Shown here in pieces: positions 53,660-62,966 of a stretch of 64,000 bases of DNA (its first letter is position 1; every line of letters starts with the position of its first letter). The notes beneath the pieces were generated by a model that saw only the letters and a program-made list of their open reading frames with translations, had not been told where the DNA came from and made no database searches. Source of the stretch: Lachnospiraceae bacterium (GTDB lineage Bacteria > Bacillota > Clostridia > Lachnospirales > Lachnospiraceae). Made by a program: the position numbers and the translations under genes. The stretch is taken from positions 1 through 64,000 of the forward strand of contig JAUNCZ010000007.1 in NCBI GenBank assembly GCA_030526405.1. The letters run 5' to 3'.

Positions 53660-55879
53660 TTACACCTTCTTCAGTTTTGCAAATGATGCAAACATCCGCT
53701 TCACACCTGCATTCTCAAACTGTACCGTTACCTCATAATCCTTTCCGCCGTCTGCAATGGCCTGCACCACACCAACACCGAATTTCATATGACGCACAGT
53801 ATCTCCCACCTTGTAGTCCAGAGAAGAAGCCTTTTCCACCTTGAACTCCCTTGGCTTGAATACCGAGGAGGGGTATGTTCTCTTTGTCGGCATTTTCTCT
53901 GTGCCCCCAAACATGGTGGATGGATTATTAAAGCGTCTCTGTGTCTCCACATCTCTTCCCAGATCCACCAGTTCTCTTGGAATCTCCCGCACAAAGCGGG
54001 AGGTTTTGCTGTACTGGGTTTCCCCTCGCACCATTCTCATCTGGGCTGCTGTGAGGGTCAGATGTTTTCTTGCCCTTGTGATACCCACATAACAGAGGCG
54101 GCGCTCCTCCTCCAGGTCGTCTGTATTATCTGCTGTAAGGGTCATATAGCTTGGAAAGAGACCATCCTCCATGCCTGCCATATACACCTGATCGAACTCC
54201 AGTCCCTTGGCACTGTGGAAGGTCATCATCAGCACATAGTCCTTCTCCTCATCCACAGAATCGATATCTGCCACCAGGGCCACCTCCTGCAGGAAACCGC
54301 TTAAGGTTGGATTCTCCACAGACTCCTCGTAGGCTGCTGTTTTATTGATCAGCTCATCGATATTCTCGATTCTGGCCCGGGCCTCGTCTGTGTCTTCCTC
54401 CTCCAGGGCCTTCACATAGCCGGTATCCTCGATAATCTTCTTCAACAGCTCTGTAACGGAGAGGTAGCTGTCCACAGATCGGAGACTCTGAATAAAACCG
54501 GTAAAGCTCTGGAGTTTGCCCAGGGCTCTTCCGATTCCCGGGATAAATTCCGCCTCCAGAAGGGCATCATAAAAATGGATTCCCTGCTGGTATGCATACT
54601 CCTCTGCCTTGGCGATGGTGGCTGCTCCGATCCCTCGTTTCGGCACGTTGATGATCCTCTGAACTGCCAGATCATCCTGACCGTTATCCACGGTTTTCAG
54701 ATAAGCCAGCAGATCCTTGATCTCTTTTCTGGCATAGAAGTTGATGCCCCCCACCAGTTTATAGGGAATATTGGCCATCATAAACTTCTCCTCAAAGAGA
54801 CGGGACTGGGCATTGGTTCTGTACAGAATGGCAAACTCATTGTAGGCTGCCCCTGCTCTCACCTTATCAGCAATATCCCCGGCGATGAATTCCGCCTCCT
54901 CAAAACCGTTCTGAAACTGGCGGAATCTAACAAGGGATCCCTCTCCATTCTCTGTCCAGAGCCGTTTCGCCTTTCGGCCGATATTATTGCCGATCACGTT
55001 GTTGGCAGCATTCAGGATATTCTCTGTGGAACGGTAATTCTGCTCCAGTTTAATCACCTGGGCATCCGGGAATACCCTCTCAAATCCCAGAATATTCTGA
55101 ATATTTGCCCCTCGGAACTTGTAGATGGACTGATCATCGTCACCAACCACACAGAGATTTCTGTTGCGCTTTGCAAGGGCGCTGACAAATTCAAACTGCA
55201 CGGTATTGGTATCCTGATACTCATCGATCATAATATACTGAAAACGGTTCTGGTAATACTCCAGCACATCGGGACAGGTCTGGAACAACTCCACTGTCTT
55301 CACAAGGAGATCATCAAAATCCAGAGCATTGTTCTTCTTCAGTCTTGCCTGATACTCCAGATATGCCTCGGCCACCTTTTTCTCCTGCCAGGTGCTGACA
55401 CAGCGCTGATATTCCTCCGCCTGAATAAAGTTATTCTTTGCCTCGGAGATCTTTGCCAGAAGCTTCTTCTCCTTGTAGATCTTTGGATCCAGCTCCAGAG
55501 TGCGGATCACGTCCTTCATAATGGATTTTGTGTCATCACTGTCGTAGATGGTGAAATTATTGGAATAGCCGATACGGTCAATATAACGTCTCAGGATTCT
55601 TGCACAGCTGGAATGGAAGGTGGAAACCCACAGGGCTTCTGAACCCATTCCCACCAGGGCATCTGCCCTCTCCTTCATCTCCTGTGCCGCCTTATTGGTA
55701 AAGGTGATGGCCATAATATTCCAGGGATTTACCCCCTTTTCCTGAATCAGGTAGGCGATCCTGTGGGTCAGCACACGGGTCTTTCCTGATCCTGCACCTG
55801 CCAGAACAAGCAGGGGCCCCTCTGTACAGAGAACCGCCTCCCTCTGGCGATCGTTTAATTTATCTAAAAGCTGCTGCAT
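53660..55879 (-). CDS. pcrA: ATP-dependent DNA helicase PcrA/UvrD
   Basis: 739 residues, SF1A helicase. Motif I LAGAGSGKTRVLTHR, motif II MIDEYQDTNT, motif III VVGDDDQSIYKFRGA, and motif VI YVGITRARKHL. It acts in nucleotide excision repair and plasmid replication. Start at 55879 has AAAGGAATTG upstream; the longer in-frame extension is rejected because it reads antisense to the copA promoter region. Divergent from copA. Confidence 0.95.
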   Translation of the reverse strand: MQQLLDKLNDRQREAVLCTEGPLLVLAGAGSGKTRVLTHRIAYLIQEKGVNPWNIMAITFTNKAAQEMKERADALVGMGSEALWVSTFHSSCARILRRYIDRIGYSNNFTIYDSDDTKSIMKDVIRTLELDPKIYKEKKLLAKISEAKNNFIQAEEYQRCVSTWQEKKVAEAYLEYQARLKKNNALDFDDLLVKTVELFQTCPDVLEYYQNRFQYIMIDEYQDTNTVQFEFVSALAKRNRNLCVVGDDDQSIYKFRGANIQNILGFERVFPDAQVIKLEQNYRSTENILNAANNVIGNNIGRKAKRLWTENGEGSLVRFRQFQNGFEEAEFIAGDIADKVRAGAAYNEFAILYRTNAQSRLFEEKFMMANIPYKLVGGINFYARKEIKDLLAYLKTVDNGQDDLAVQRIINVPKRGIGAATIAKAEEYAYQQGIHFYDALLEAEFIPGIGRALGKLQSFTGFIQSLRSVDSYLSVTELLKKIIEDTGYVKALEEEDTDEARARIENIDELINKTAAYEESVENPTLSGFLQEVALVADIDSVDEEKDYVLMMTFHSAKGLEFDQVYMAGMEDGLFPSYMTLTADNTDDLEEERRLCYVGITRARKHLTLTAAQMRMVRGETQYSKTSRFVREIPRELVDLGRDVETQRRFNNPSTMFGGTEKMPTKRTYPSSVFKPREFKVEKASSLDYKVGDTVRHMKFGVGVVQAIADGGKDYEVTVQFENAGVKRMFASFAKLKKV

Positions 55880-55975
55880 ATTCAATTCCTTTCTCTGATT
55901 CATGGGTTCAGTATATCCTATATTCGCCTGTTGCACAAGAATAATGCGAATACCTGTTCGTCTTGAAAATAAGTA

Positions 55976-56004
55976 TTGACAGTATTCCTCTGATATACTA
56001 CTAT
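55976..56004 (+). promoter_or_regulatory. Promoter of copA
   Basis: TTGACA (55976-55981), 17-base spacer, TACTAT (55999-56004). Confidence 0.85.
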
Positions 56005-56010
56005 CTAAAT

Positions 56011-56027
56011 ATACCCCCTGGGGGTAT
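56011..56027. promoter_or_regulatory. CsoR-type copper operator
   Basis: ATACCCCC-T-GGGGGTAT, a perfect 17-base palindrome of the kind bound by CsoR. It lies at the expected transcription start of copA. No csoR gene is in the window, so control would act in trans. Confidence 0.88.
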
Positions 56028-56135
56028 GGACGGATTGTATCCGACCTTCTTACTATAGGGTTCCATCCCCTGAACAGAACCTGTGTCTCAGAGGGATGGA
56101 CAACGTAAATTTCATATTTTATAAAGGAGACAGAT

Positions 56136-58742
56136 ATGAAACAATATTCAGTAACAGGCATGTCCTGTGCTGCCTGTGTCAGTCGGGTGGAAAAGGCCGT
56201 CTCCAAGGTACCCGGGGTGGAAAGCTGCTCTGTCAGCCTCCTCACCAATTCCATGGGTATTGAAGGGGATGCAGATCCCTCCGCCGTTATTGAGGCGGTA
56301 ACAGCTGCAGGCTATGGAGCCGCTGAAAAAGGCAGTTCCAACTCCGGTGCATCCAGTGAGTCCGGGGGGAATGTCAATGCTCTGCCAGATACAGATTCCC
56401 TGAAGGATACAGAAACACCCAGACTGAAAAAAAGGCTGCTCTGGTCCCTGGGATTCCTTCTGGTGCTCATGTATTTTTCCATGGGGCATCATATGTGGGG
56501 CTTTCCGGTTCCTGCATTCTTCCACAACACCCCTGTGGCCATCGGTCTTCTGCAGCTGATCCTGGCGGCCATCGTTATGGTGATCAACCAGAGATTTTTC
56601 ATCAGCGGCTTTACAAGCCTGCTGCATGGCTCCCCTAACATGGACACACTGGTGGCCCTGGGCTCCGGTGCCTCTTTCCTGTACAGCACCGTGATGCTGT
56701 TTGCCATGGCAGGCGCCCAGACAAGGGGCGATTCCGAGGCTGTGGCTGCCTGCATGAATGAATTCTATTTTGAATCCGCCGCCATGATCCTGACCCTCAT
56801 CACCATCGGAAAGATGCTGGAGGCCCGCTCCAAGGGACGCACCACCGATGCGCTGAAGAGTCTGATGAACCTCTCTCCCAAAACTGCCGTCCTCATCCGG
56901 GATGGTCTGGAGACAGAGGTACCCATCTCAGAGGTGAAAAAGGGGGATATCTTCGCTGTACGACCCGGTGAAAGCATTCCGGTGGACGGTGTGATCCTGT
57001 CAGGAAGCAGTGCCATAAACGAGGCTGCCCTTACAGGAGAGAGCATTCCAGTGGATAAGGCAGAGGGGGATCCTGTATCTGCTGCCACCATCAATCAGTC
57101 CGGTTATCTTCGCTGCGAGGCCACACGGGTTGGTGAGGACACCACCCTGTCCCAGATTATCCGCATGGTCAGCGATGCTGCGGCAACCAAGGCCCCCATT
57201 GCAAAAATTGCGGATAAAGTGTCCGGAATCTTTGTTCCTTCTGTTATGGTGATTGCTGCGGCAGCATTTCTCATCTGGCTGCTTACCGGTCATACTGTGG
57301 GCTATGCCCTGGCAAGGGGTATCTCCGTGCTGGTGATCAGCTGTCCCTGTGCGCTAGGACTTGCCACACCGGTGGCCATCATGGTGGGCAACGGAATGGG
57401 TGCAAAAAATGGTCTTCTGTTTAAAACTGCTGCCTCTCTGGAGGAAACAGGACGAATCCGCATCGTGGTGCTGGATAAAACAGGCACCATCACAGCCGGA
57501 GAGCCTGTTGTTACAGACCTGCTCCCCTGTGAGGGCATCTCTGAACAGGAACTTCTCTCACTGGCTGCCACTCTGGAGCAGCACAGCGAGCACCCTCTGG
57601 CAAAGGCCGTAATGAAAAAGGCAGAAAATCTTGGAATTCTCCCCGGAGAACTTACAGATTTCCAGGTGCTTCCCGGCAATGGGCTCAGAGGAAATCATAA
57701 CCAGACCCTGCTCCTTGGCGGTAATTTTTCCATGATCCGAAAAGAAGCACACATTCCGGAAGAAATCCGAACCCTTACAGAAAAGCTTTCCACAGAAGGA
57801 AAGACACCCCTTTTCTTTGCCGCTGATCACAGACTTCTTGGCATCATTGCCGTGGCAGATGTGATCAAGCCGGACAGCCCAAGGGCTGTTCAGGAGCTGA
57901 AGAATATGGGAATCCGTGTGATCATGCTCACCGGAGACAATCAGAGAACCGCCGATGCCATCGGTGCCCAGGTGGGTGTGGATCAGGTGGTGGCAGGTGT
58001 CCTTCCAGAGGGAAAAGAGGCTGTTGTCAGGGAACTGAAAAAGGTTGGAAAAACAGCTATGGTGGGGGATGGCATCAACGATGCACCTGCGCTGACTGCA
58101 GCTGATATGGGTATTGCCATCGGTGCCGGCACTGACGTAGCCATCGACGCAGCAGATGTGGTTCTTATGAACAGCCGTCTGACAGATGTATCCGCAGCAG
58201 TTCGCTTAAGCCGCGGTACCCTGAAGAATATCAAGGAAAATCTCTTCTGGGCATTCTTCTACAATGTAATCGGCATCCCTCTGGCAGCCGGCTTATGGAT
58301 TCCCATTCTGGGACTGCAGCTGAGCCCCATGTTCGGTGCCGCAGCCATGAGTCTTTCCAGCTTCTGCGTGGTAAGCAATGCCCTGCGTCTGAACCTGCTG
58401 AAGGTACACAGCACGGAAAAGGACCGAATCCCAAAGGATGCGGTACCACTCTCTGCTCTTCCTGATTTTTCCAACAAGAAGGAAGAGGAATCACTTGGTT
58501 TCAATGAAATGGATTATAAGGAGGAAACAACAATGACAAAAACAGTGAAAATTGAAGGAATGGCCTGCGGACACTGCACCGCAACAGTGAAAAAAGCGCT
58601 GGAAGCTCTTGAGGGAGTTTCATCTGCCGAGGTTAGTCTGAACAACAAACAGGCAGTGGTTACTCTCACTGCAGAGGTTTCAGATGATGTGCTGAAAAAA
58701 ACTGTGGAAGACAAAGATTTCACAGTAACAGGAATAGAGTAA
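56136..58742 (+). CDS. copA: Copper-exporting P1B-ATPase with C-terminal CopZ domain
   Basis: 868 residues. N-terminal HMA domain (GMSCAAC, residues 8-14), eight membrane segments, CPC ion site in VISCPCALGLATP (about 400), phosphorylation motif LDKTGTITAGEP (about 446), and VGDGINDAPAL hinge (about 643). Unusually the protein ends in a second HMA domain (800-868; GMACGHC) after a short linker. A strong ribosome site lies inside the gene just before this domain. Copper export with CsoR control. RBS AAAGGAG at 56122. Confidence 0.95.
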   Translation: MKQYSVTGMSCAACVSRVEKAVSKVPGVESCSVSLLTNSMGIEGDADPSAVIEAVTAAGYGAAEKGSSNSGASSESGGNVNALPDTDSLKDTETPRLKKRLLWSLGFLLVLMYFSMGHHMWGFPVPAFFHNTPVAIGLLQLILAAIVMVINQRFFISGFTSLLHGSPNMDTLVALGSGASFLYSTVMLFAMAGAQTRGDSEAVAACMNEFYFESAAMILTLITIGKMLEARSKGRTTDALKSLMNLSPKTAVLIRDGLETEVPISEVKKGDIFAVRPGESIPVDGVILSGSSAINEAALTGESIPVDKAEGDPVSAATINQSGYLRCEATRVGEDTTLSQIIRMVSDAAATKAPIAKIADKVSGIFVPSVMVIAAAAFLIWLLTGHTVGYALARGISVLVISCPCALGLATPVAIMVGNGMGAKNGLLFKTAASLEETGRIRIVVLDKTGTITAGEPVVTDLLPCEGISEQELLSLAATLEQHSEHPLAKAVMKKAENLGILPGELTDFQVLPGNGLRGNHNQTLLLGGNFSMIRKEAHIPEEIRTLTEKLSTEGKTPLFFAADHRLLGIIAVADVIKPDSPRAVQELKNMGIRVIMLTGDNQRTADAIGAQVGVDQVVAGVLPEGKEAVVRELKKVGKTAMVGDGINDAPALTAADMGIAIGAGTDVAIDAADVVLMNSRLTDVSAAVRLSRGTLKNIKENLFWAFFYNVIGIPLAAGLWIPILGLQLSPMFGAAAMSLSSFCVVSNALRLNLLKVHSTEKDRIPKDAVPLSALPDFSNKKEEESLGFNEMDYKEETTMTKTVKIEGMACGHCTATVKKALEALEGVSSAEVSLNNKQAVVTLTAEVSDDVLKKTVEDKDFTVTGIE
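58518..58524 (+). promoter_or_regulatory. Internal ribosome-binding site in copA
   Basis: AAGGAGG, 8 bases upstream of an in-frame ATG at 58533. It exactly fits the normal start geometry in this genome. Confidence 0.75.
58533..58742 (+). CDS. copZ: CopZ copper chaperone, in-frame internal ORF of copA
   Basis: 69 residues in the same frame as copA and ending at the same stop. MTKTVKIEGMACGHCTATVK holds the CxxC copper motif and the length is that of a free CopZ. With the AAGGAGG at 58518 it should be translated as a stand-alone chaperone besides the CopA fusion. An alternative history is loss of the copA stop codon that joined two genes. Confidence 0.6.
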   Translation: MTKTVKIEGMACGHCTATVKKALEALEGVSSAEVSLNNKQAVVTLTAEVSDDVLKKTVEDKDFTVTGIE

Positions 58743-58828
58743 GAATTCCAGTAATCAGGGCTTAAGATCATTCCTGCCAGCCATTGGCATGGATGAAAGA
58801 ATTCTTACTACGGTTGAAAAGCAGAAAG

Positions 58829-58868
58829 AAAGGGGCTGTCGCAAATTGTGCGACAGCCCCCTTTTTGT
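58829..58868. terminator. Bidirectional terminator between copA and pfp
   Basis: AAAGGGGCTGTCGCA ... TGCGACAGCCCCTTTTT perfect stem. Confidence 0.92.
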
Positions 58869-58891
58869 TCAAAACCTTTGAAGATGCTAAA

Positions 58892-60556
58892 TTATTTAGC
58901 CTCCTGCTCCAGTTTCAGAGTTTTTGTTGTGATGTCACATACAGATGCTGGTCCGTAGTACTGAATAGCACCTGGGTACAGGAAGCATGTCTCTACAGCC
59001 CATTTGTCTCTGTTTGCCTCGAAGAATTTGAATGGAGCGCCATCCAGCTCTACCAGAGCTTTTCTGATAACCGGTTTGTCCTCTCCGTTTCTTCTCTCGA
59101 TGTTCATCATCTTAGTGATTGGCATACCACCAGCTACCCACTCCTCTGCAGGTGCAGACAGGTTGGAAACTTTTGAAAGGTATCCTGTGTATCCGTAAGA
59201 GATCAGCATGAATGCATTGTATCCAAGAGAATAGCAGTAGTCTGCATCAAAGTTGGATGGGAATGCACATCTTCCTTCGTATCCGAAGAAGTGTGTCAGG
59301 AATCCGCATTTTCCTTTGTATGTTCCAGCCTCTTTACGAGCTGCCAGCTCATTTTTAACCAGCTCTGCGAACAGTTTCTCAGACTCGATCAGGGAAACCT
59401 GTACGTTTCCGTGAGGATCTCTCTCCAGGAACAGCTGCTGCTGGATTCCTGTTGGAAGCATTGCGAATACAGCCATGGACTCTTTTGTCAGACCAGCCTC
59501 AATGAAAGCATATTTTGCTTCCCAGGATGGAAGAGCGTTGAACTCAGCTGTTTTCTCGCCTGCCAGAAGCTCGTTGATCTCAGCGATCAGTTTTCCGAAC
59601 TCAGGAACGAACTCTACGATACCCTCTGGGATGATAGCAACACCGAAGTTCTCTCCATTGTTTCCACGTGCCTCTACAGCGTCTGCGATCTGTTTTGTGA
59701 TATCAGCCAGAGACTGTTTCTTAGCTGCAACCTCCTCGCCGATGAGACAGATGTTAGCCTGTGTCTCAAGAGCACACTCAAGAGCTACGTGGGAAGCAGA
59801 ACGTCCCATAACCTTGATGAAGTGCCAGTATTTTTTAGCAGAGTTACAGTCACGCTCGATGTTTCCGATGAGCTCGCTGTATGTCTTTGTAGCTGTATCG
59901 AAACCGAAGGAGATCTCGATATCCTCGTTTTTCAGGTCTCCGTCGATTGTTTTTGGACATCCGATAACCTGAACACCAGTGTTGTTAGCTGCCATGTACT
60001 CAGCCAGAACAGCTGCGTTTGTGTTGGAATCGTCACCACCGATGATAACGATAGCTGTTACGCCGTGTTTTTTACAAACCTCTGTAGCGATCTCGAACTG
60101 TGGAACAGTCTCAAGTTTTGTTCTTCCGGATCCGATGATATCAAATCCACCAGTGTTTCTGTACTGGTTGATGTACTCATCTGTCATCTCGATGAAATCA
60201 TCCTCAAGAAGTCCGCTTGGGCCGCCCTTGAATCCAAGGAGAACGTTCTCTGGGTTAGTTGCTTTCAGAGCATCGTACAGACCACATACAACGTTGTGTC
60301 CGCCTGGTGCCTGTCCACCGGAAAGGATAACACCTACAACCTGTTTTTTAGGTGCAGCTGTGTTTGTTCCCTTCTCAAATTTAATCTCCTCTTTTCCGTA
60401 TGTATTTGGGAAAAGTGCTTTGATCTTATCCTGATCAGCTACAGACTGAGTTGGCTCTCCAACTTTAACGCTGATCTCAGAGACTCCGTTTCTGAGCATT
60501 CCAGGAAGTTTTGGAGAATACTCGTATCTTGCGATCTGAAGTGGTGAAAGGTTCAT
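58892..60556 (-). CDS. pfp: PPi-dependent 6-phosphofructokinase
   Basis: 554 residues, the long PFP type. [18 protein letters not shown], the PPi-specific [11 protein letters not shown] (Asp after GG in place of Gly), CPKTIDGD and [11 protein letters not shown]. It phosphorylates fructose 6-phosphate reversibly with pyrophosphate, saving ATP. The start at 60556 has AAAGGAG upstream. It lies downstream of the fba gene, separated by the fba terminator. Confidence 0.94.
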   Translation of the reverse strand: MNLSPLQIARYEYSPKLPGMLRNGVSEISVKVGEPTQSVADQDKIKALFPNTYGKEEIKFEKGTNTAAPKKQVVGVILSGGQAPGGHNVVCGLYDALKATNPENVLLGFKGGPSGLLEDDFIEMTDEYINQYRNTGGFDIIGSGRTKLETVPQFEIATEVCKKHGVTAIVIIGGDDSNTNAAVLAEYMAANNTGVQVIGCPKTIDGDLKNEDIEISFGFDTATKTYSELIGNIERDCNSAKKYWHFIKVMGRSASHVALECALETQANICLIGEEVAAKKQSLADITKQIADAVEARGNNGENFGVAIIPEGIVEFVPEFGKLIAEINELLAGEKTAEFNALPSWEAKYAFIEAGLTKESMAVFAMLPTGIQQQLFLERDPHGNVQVSLIESEKLFAELVKNELAARKEAGTYKGKCGFLTHFFGYEGRCAFPSNFDADYCYSLGYNAFMLISYGYTGYLSKVSNLSAPAEEWVAGGMPITKMMNIERRNGEDKPVIRKALVELDGAPFKFFEANRDKWAVETCFLYPGAIQYYGPASVCDITTKTLKLEQEAK

Positions 60557-60702
60557 AATAATACTCCTTTTCATAAACATTGTGATTTTCATGCTAATGC
60601 ATAAACATTATAACACAGATATACAAATCTGCATCTTTTTTTTGTATCTGTTCCCGCCGATACAGATCATTCTGCAGAATCAGGAACGGTACTATTTTTT
60701 CA

Positions 60703-60735
60703 AAAGCCGCCGCACACTGTGCGGCGGCTCTGTTA
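60703..60735 (-). terminator. Terminator of fba
   Basis: GCCGCCGCACA-GTG-TGCGGCGGC hairpin followed on the minus strand by TTTTGAAAAAAT. Confidence 0.85.
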
Positions 60736-60766
60736 TTGATCTTAATTCAGAATATGATGGCTAAAA

Positions 60767-61735
60767 TCAAGCTTTTCCTGCAGAACCAAGAACGTTAGTG
60801 ATCTTATGAGCAACCATATCTTTAACAGCCTGACGAGCTGGTTTCAGATACTGACGTGGATCGAAGTGATCTGGATGCTCAGCCATGTATTTACGGATGT
60901 TAGCTGTCATAGCAAGACGGATATCGGAGTCGATGTTGATCTTACATACAGCAAGCTCAGCAGCGTGACGAAGCTCTGCCTCTGGGATACCGATAGCATC
61001 TGGCATGTTTCCGCCGTACTGGTTTACGATAGATACGAACTCCTGTGGTACAGAAGAAGATCCGTGCAGTACGATTGGGAATCCTGGAAGTCTCTTGATG
61101 CACTCCTCAAGAACGTCGAAACGCAGTGGTGGTGGAACAAGGATTCCATCCTCATTACGTGTACACTGATCAGCTGTGAATTTGTAAGCACCGTGAGATG
61201 TTCCGATAGCGATTGCCAGAGAGTCACATCCTGTTCTCTCTACGAACTCCTGAACCTCCTCTGGACGTGTGTAGGACTCGTGTCCAGCCTCTACAACTAC
61301 CTCATCCTCAACTCCAGCCAGAGTTCCAAGCTCAGCCTCTACTACAGCGCCGTGCTCGTGAGCGTACTCTACTACTCTTCTTGTTCCCTCGATGTTCTCC
61401 TCGAAAGATTTGGAAGAAAGGTCGATCATTACAGATGTAAATCCACCATCGATGCAGGATTTGCAAAGCTCGAAGCTGTCGCCGTGATCCAGATGCAGAG
61501 CGATCGGGATGTCAGGGTTGTTGATAACAGCAGCCTCTACCATTTTTACCAGGTATGTGTGATCAGCGTATGCACGAGCACCTTTAGATACCTGAAGGAT
61601 AACTGGGGATTTCAGTTCTCCAGCTGCCTCTGTGATACCCTGAACGATCTCCATGTTGTTTACGTTGAACGCACCAACAGCGTATCCGCCATTGTAAGCT
61701 TTTTCAAACATCTCTTTAGTTGTTACTAATGCCAT
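60767..61735 (-). CDS. fba: Class II fructose-bisphosphate aldolase
   Basis: 322 residues. Zinc enzyme that cleaves fructose 1,6-bisphosphate. IALHLDHGDSFELCKSCID carries the zinc His and catalytic Asp; VEAELGTLAG and VLHGSSSVPQEF are further family motifs. Start at 61735 has an AAAGGAG site nearby upstream. With pfp it forms a PPi-based upper glycolysis pair. Confidence 0.95.
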   Translation of the reverse strand: MALVTTKEMFEKAYNGGYAVGAFNVNNMEIVQGITEAAGELKSPVILQVSKGARAYADHTYLVKMVEAAVINNPDIPIALHLDHGDSFELCKSCIDGGFTSVMIDLSSKSFEENIEGTRRVVEYAHEHGAVVEAELGTLAGVEDEVVVEAGHESYTRPEEVQEFVERTGCDSLAIAIGTSHGAYKFTADQCTRNEDGILVPPPLRFDVLEECIKRLPGFPIVLHGSSSVPQEFVSIVNQYGGNMPDAIGIPEAELRHAAELAVCKINIDSDIRLAMTANIRKYMAEHPDHFDPRQYLKPARQAVKDMVAHKITNVLGSAGKA

Positions 61736-61851
61736 AATTATTATTCTCCTTTCTAGAATAAAACCTTGTCGGGTACATTTTCCCATACTTCGATTATCAA
61801 GTCAAGGACATTTGTTGTCTGATACCCTAAATTATGTCACTAATGTATTTT

Positions 61852-62739
61852 TTAATCTTCTCTCTTTGCCCCCCAGAAAAACAAAGCCACTGTTCCGGGA
61901 CCGGTGTGAGCTCCGATGGTATTGCCGATATCGTAAATCTCTGTTTTTCCCTTCATATTTGGAAACTGAGCCTGGATCAGTGCTGCCACCGCCTCTGCAT
62001 CCTCTCTGCAGGCCGCATGGCTGATATATACCTTGTCAGCATAGGCTGCGCCGTCCTGTGCCAGTTCCAGTGCTTTTTTTGCAATGGCCTTCATCACTTT
62101 TTTCTTGGTACGGATCTTTTCACGAACAATAAGCTTTCCCTCAAAATTCACATTCATAAGAGGACAGATATTCAGAACCTGTCCCACAAAACCTGCTGTT
62201 TTGGAGATTCTTCCTCCCCGGATAAAGAAGGTCAGATCGCTGGAAAAGAACCAATGCACCAGATTCAGCTTGTGGTCCTCTGCCCACTGGGCCAGTTCAT
62301 CGATTCCCATTCCCTCATCTCTTAAATCTGCCAGCTTATCCATCAGAAGTCCGTAGCCGGAGGATGCTGCAAGGGAATCTACTATGATAATCTTTCTGTC
62401 AGGGTATTTTTCCCGCATCTCCTCTGCGGCAATATTGGCAGAATTATAGGTTCCTGAGATGCCGGAGCTTAAGGTGAGATGAAGAATATCCTTTCCTGCG
62501 GAAAGGAACTCCTCGAAATAGCTACAATAATCCTCTGCATTTAACTGGGAAGTCTTTGTCATCTCCCCCGCCACCATTCTTCTGTAAAACTCCGGAAACG
62601 AAATGGTTTTACCCAGATCGTCTCTGTACTGGGTACCTCCCAGTTCATAATAAAAGCTGCAATAATGAATATCTCTGTTGTCCATATGCTCCTGGGTAAG
62701 GTCTGCAGTGGAACAGCAGCTTAATACATAATCAGCCAT
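61852..62739 (-). CDS. DegV family fatty-acid-binding protein
   Basis: 295 residues. The DegV start YVLSCCSTADLTQEHM, FLSAGKDILHLTLSSGISGTY with the lipid-carboxylate Ser, and the HTGPGTVALFFWG end (HxGPG) are typical. Family members bind fatty acids and present them to fatty acid kinase. Single-gene unit with terminators on both sides. Confidence 0.88.
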   Translation of the reverse strand: MADYVLSCCSTADLTQEHMDNRDIHYCSFYYELGGTQYRDDLGKTISFPEFYRRMVAGEMTKTSQLNAEDYCSYFEEFLSAGKDILHLTLSSGISGTYNSANIAAEEMREKYPDRKIIIVDSLAASSGYGLLMDKLADLRDEGMGIDELAQWAEDHKLNLVHWFFSSDLTFFIRGGRISKTAGFVGQVLNICPLMNVNFEGKLIVREKIRTKKKVMKAIAKKALELAQDGAAYADKVYISHAACREDAEAVAALIQAQFPNMKGKTEIYDIGNTIGAHTGPGTVALFFWGAKRED

Positions 62740-62811
62740 AATGGGCCCTCCTTCGATTTAAGTACATATCATATCTGATTGTGTTTTCAGTATACCCTAT
62801 CTGATTCCAAA

Positions 62812-62856
62812 TAAAAAGAACAGACTTTGACTGCCGGTCAAAATCTGTTCTTTACT
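62812..62856. terminator. Bidirectional terminator
   Basis: AAAGAACAGA-TTTGAC ... GTCAAA-TCTGTTCTTT hairpin with A and T runs. Confidence 0.82.
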
Positions 62857-62870
62857 CATATTCGTGGGTA

Positions 62871-62916
62871 GTAAAGCGGACATTCGCAATCCACTTTGCT
62901 ACTTGCTCATGAACCA
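62871..62916 (+). repeat. Interspersed repeat family 3, copy 3
   Basis: GTAAAGCGGACATTCGCAAT, CCACTTTGCTACTTGCTCAT, GAACCA. Close to the copy at 34081. Confidence 0.75.
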
Positions 62917-62966
62917 AGGCAGGAGCGGAATCTCTTACCCTGAGATTGAACTGCCAACGGATAGTA

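Noticed and set aside
55880-56254. N-terminal extension of PcrA by 125 residues
   Set aside because: The extension lies over the copA promoter and operator and has no PcrA homology; the ATG at 55879 has a good ribosome site.
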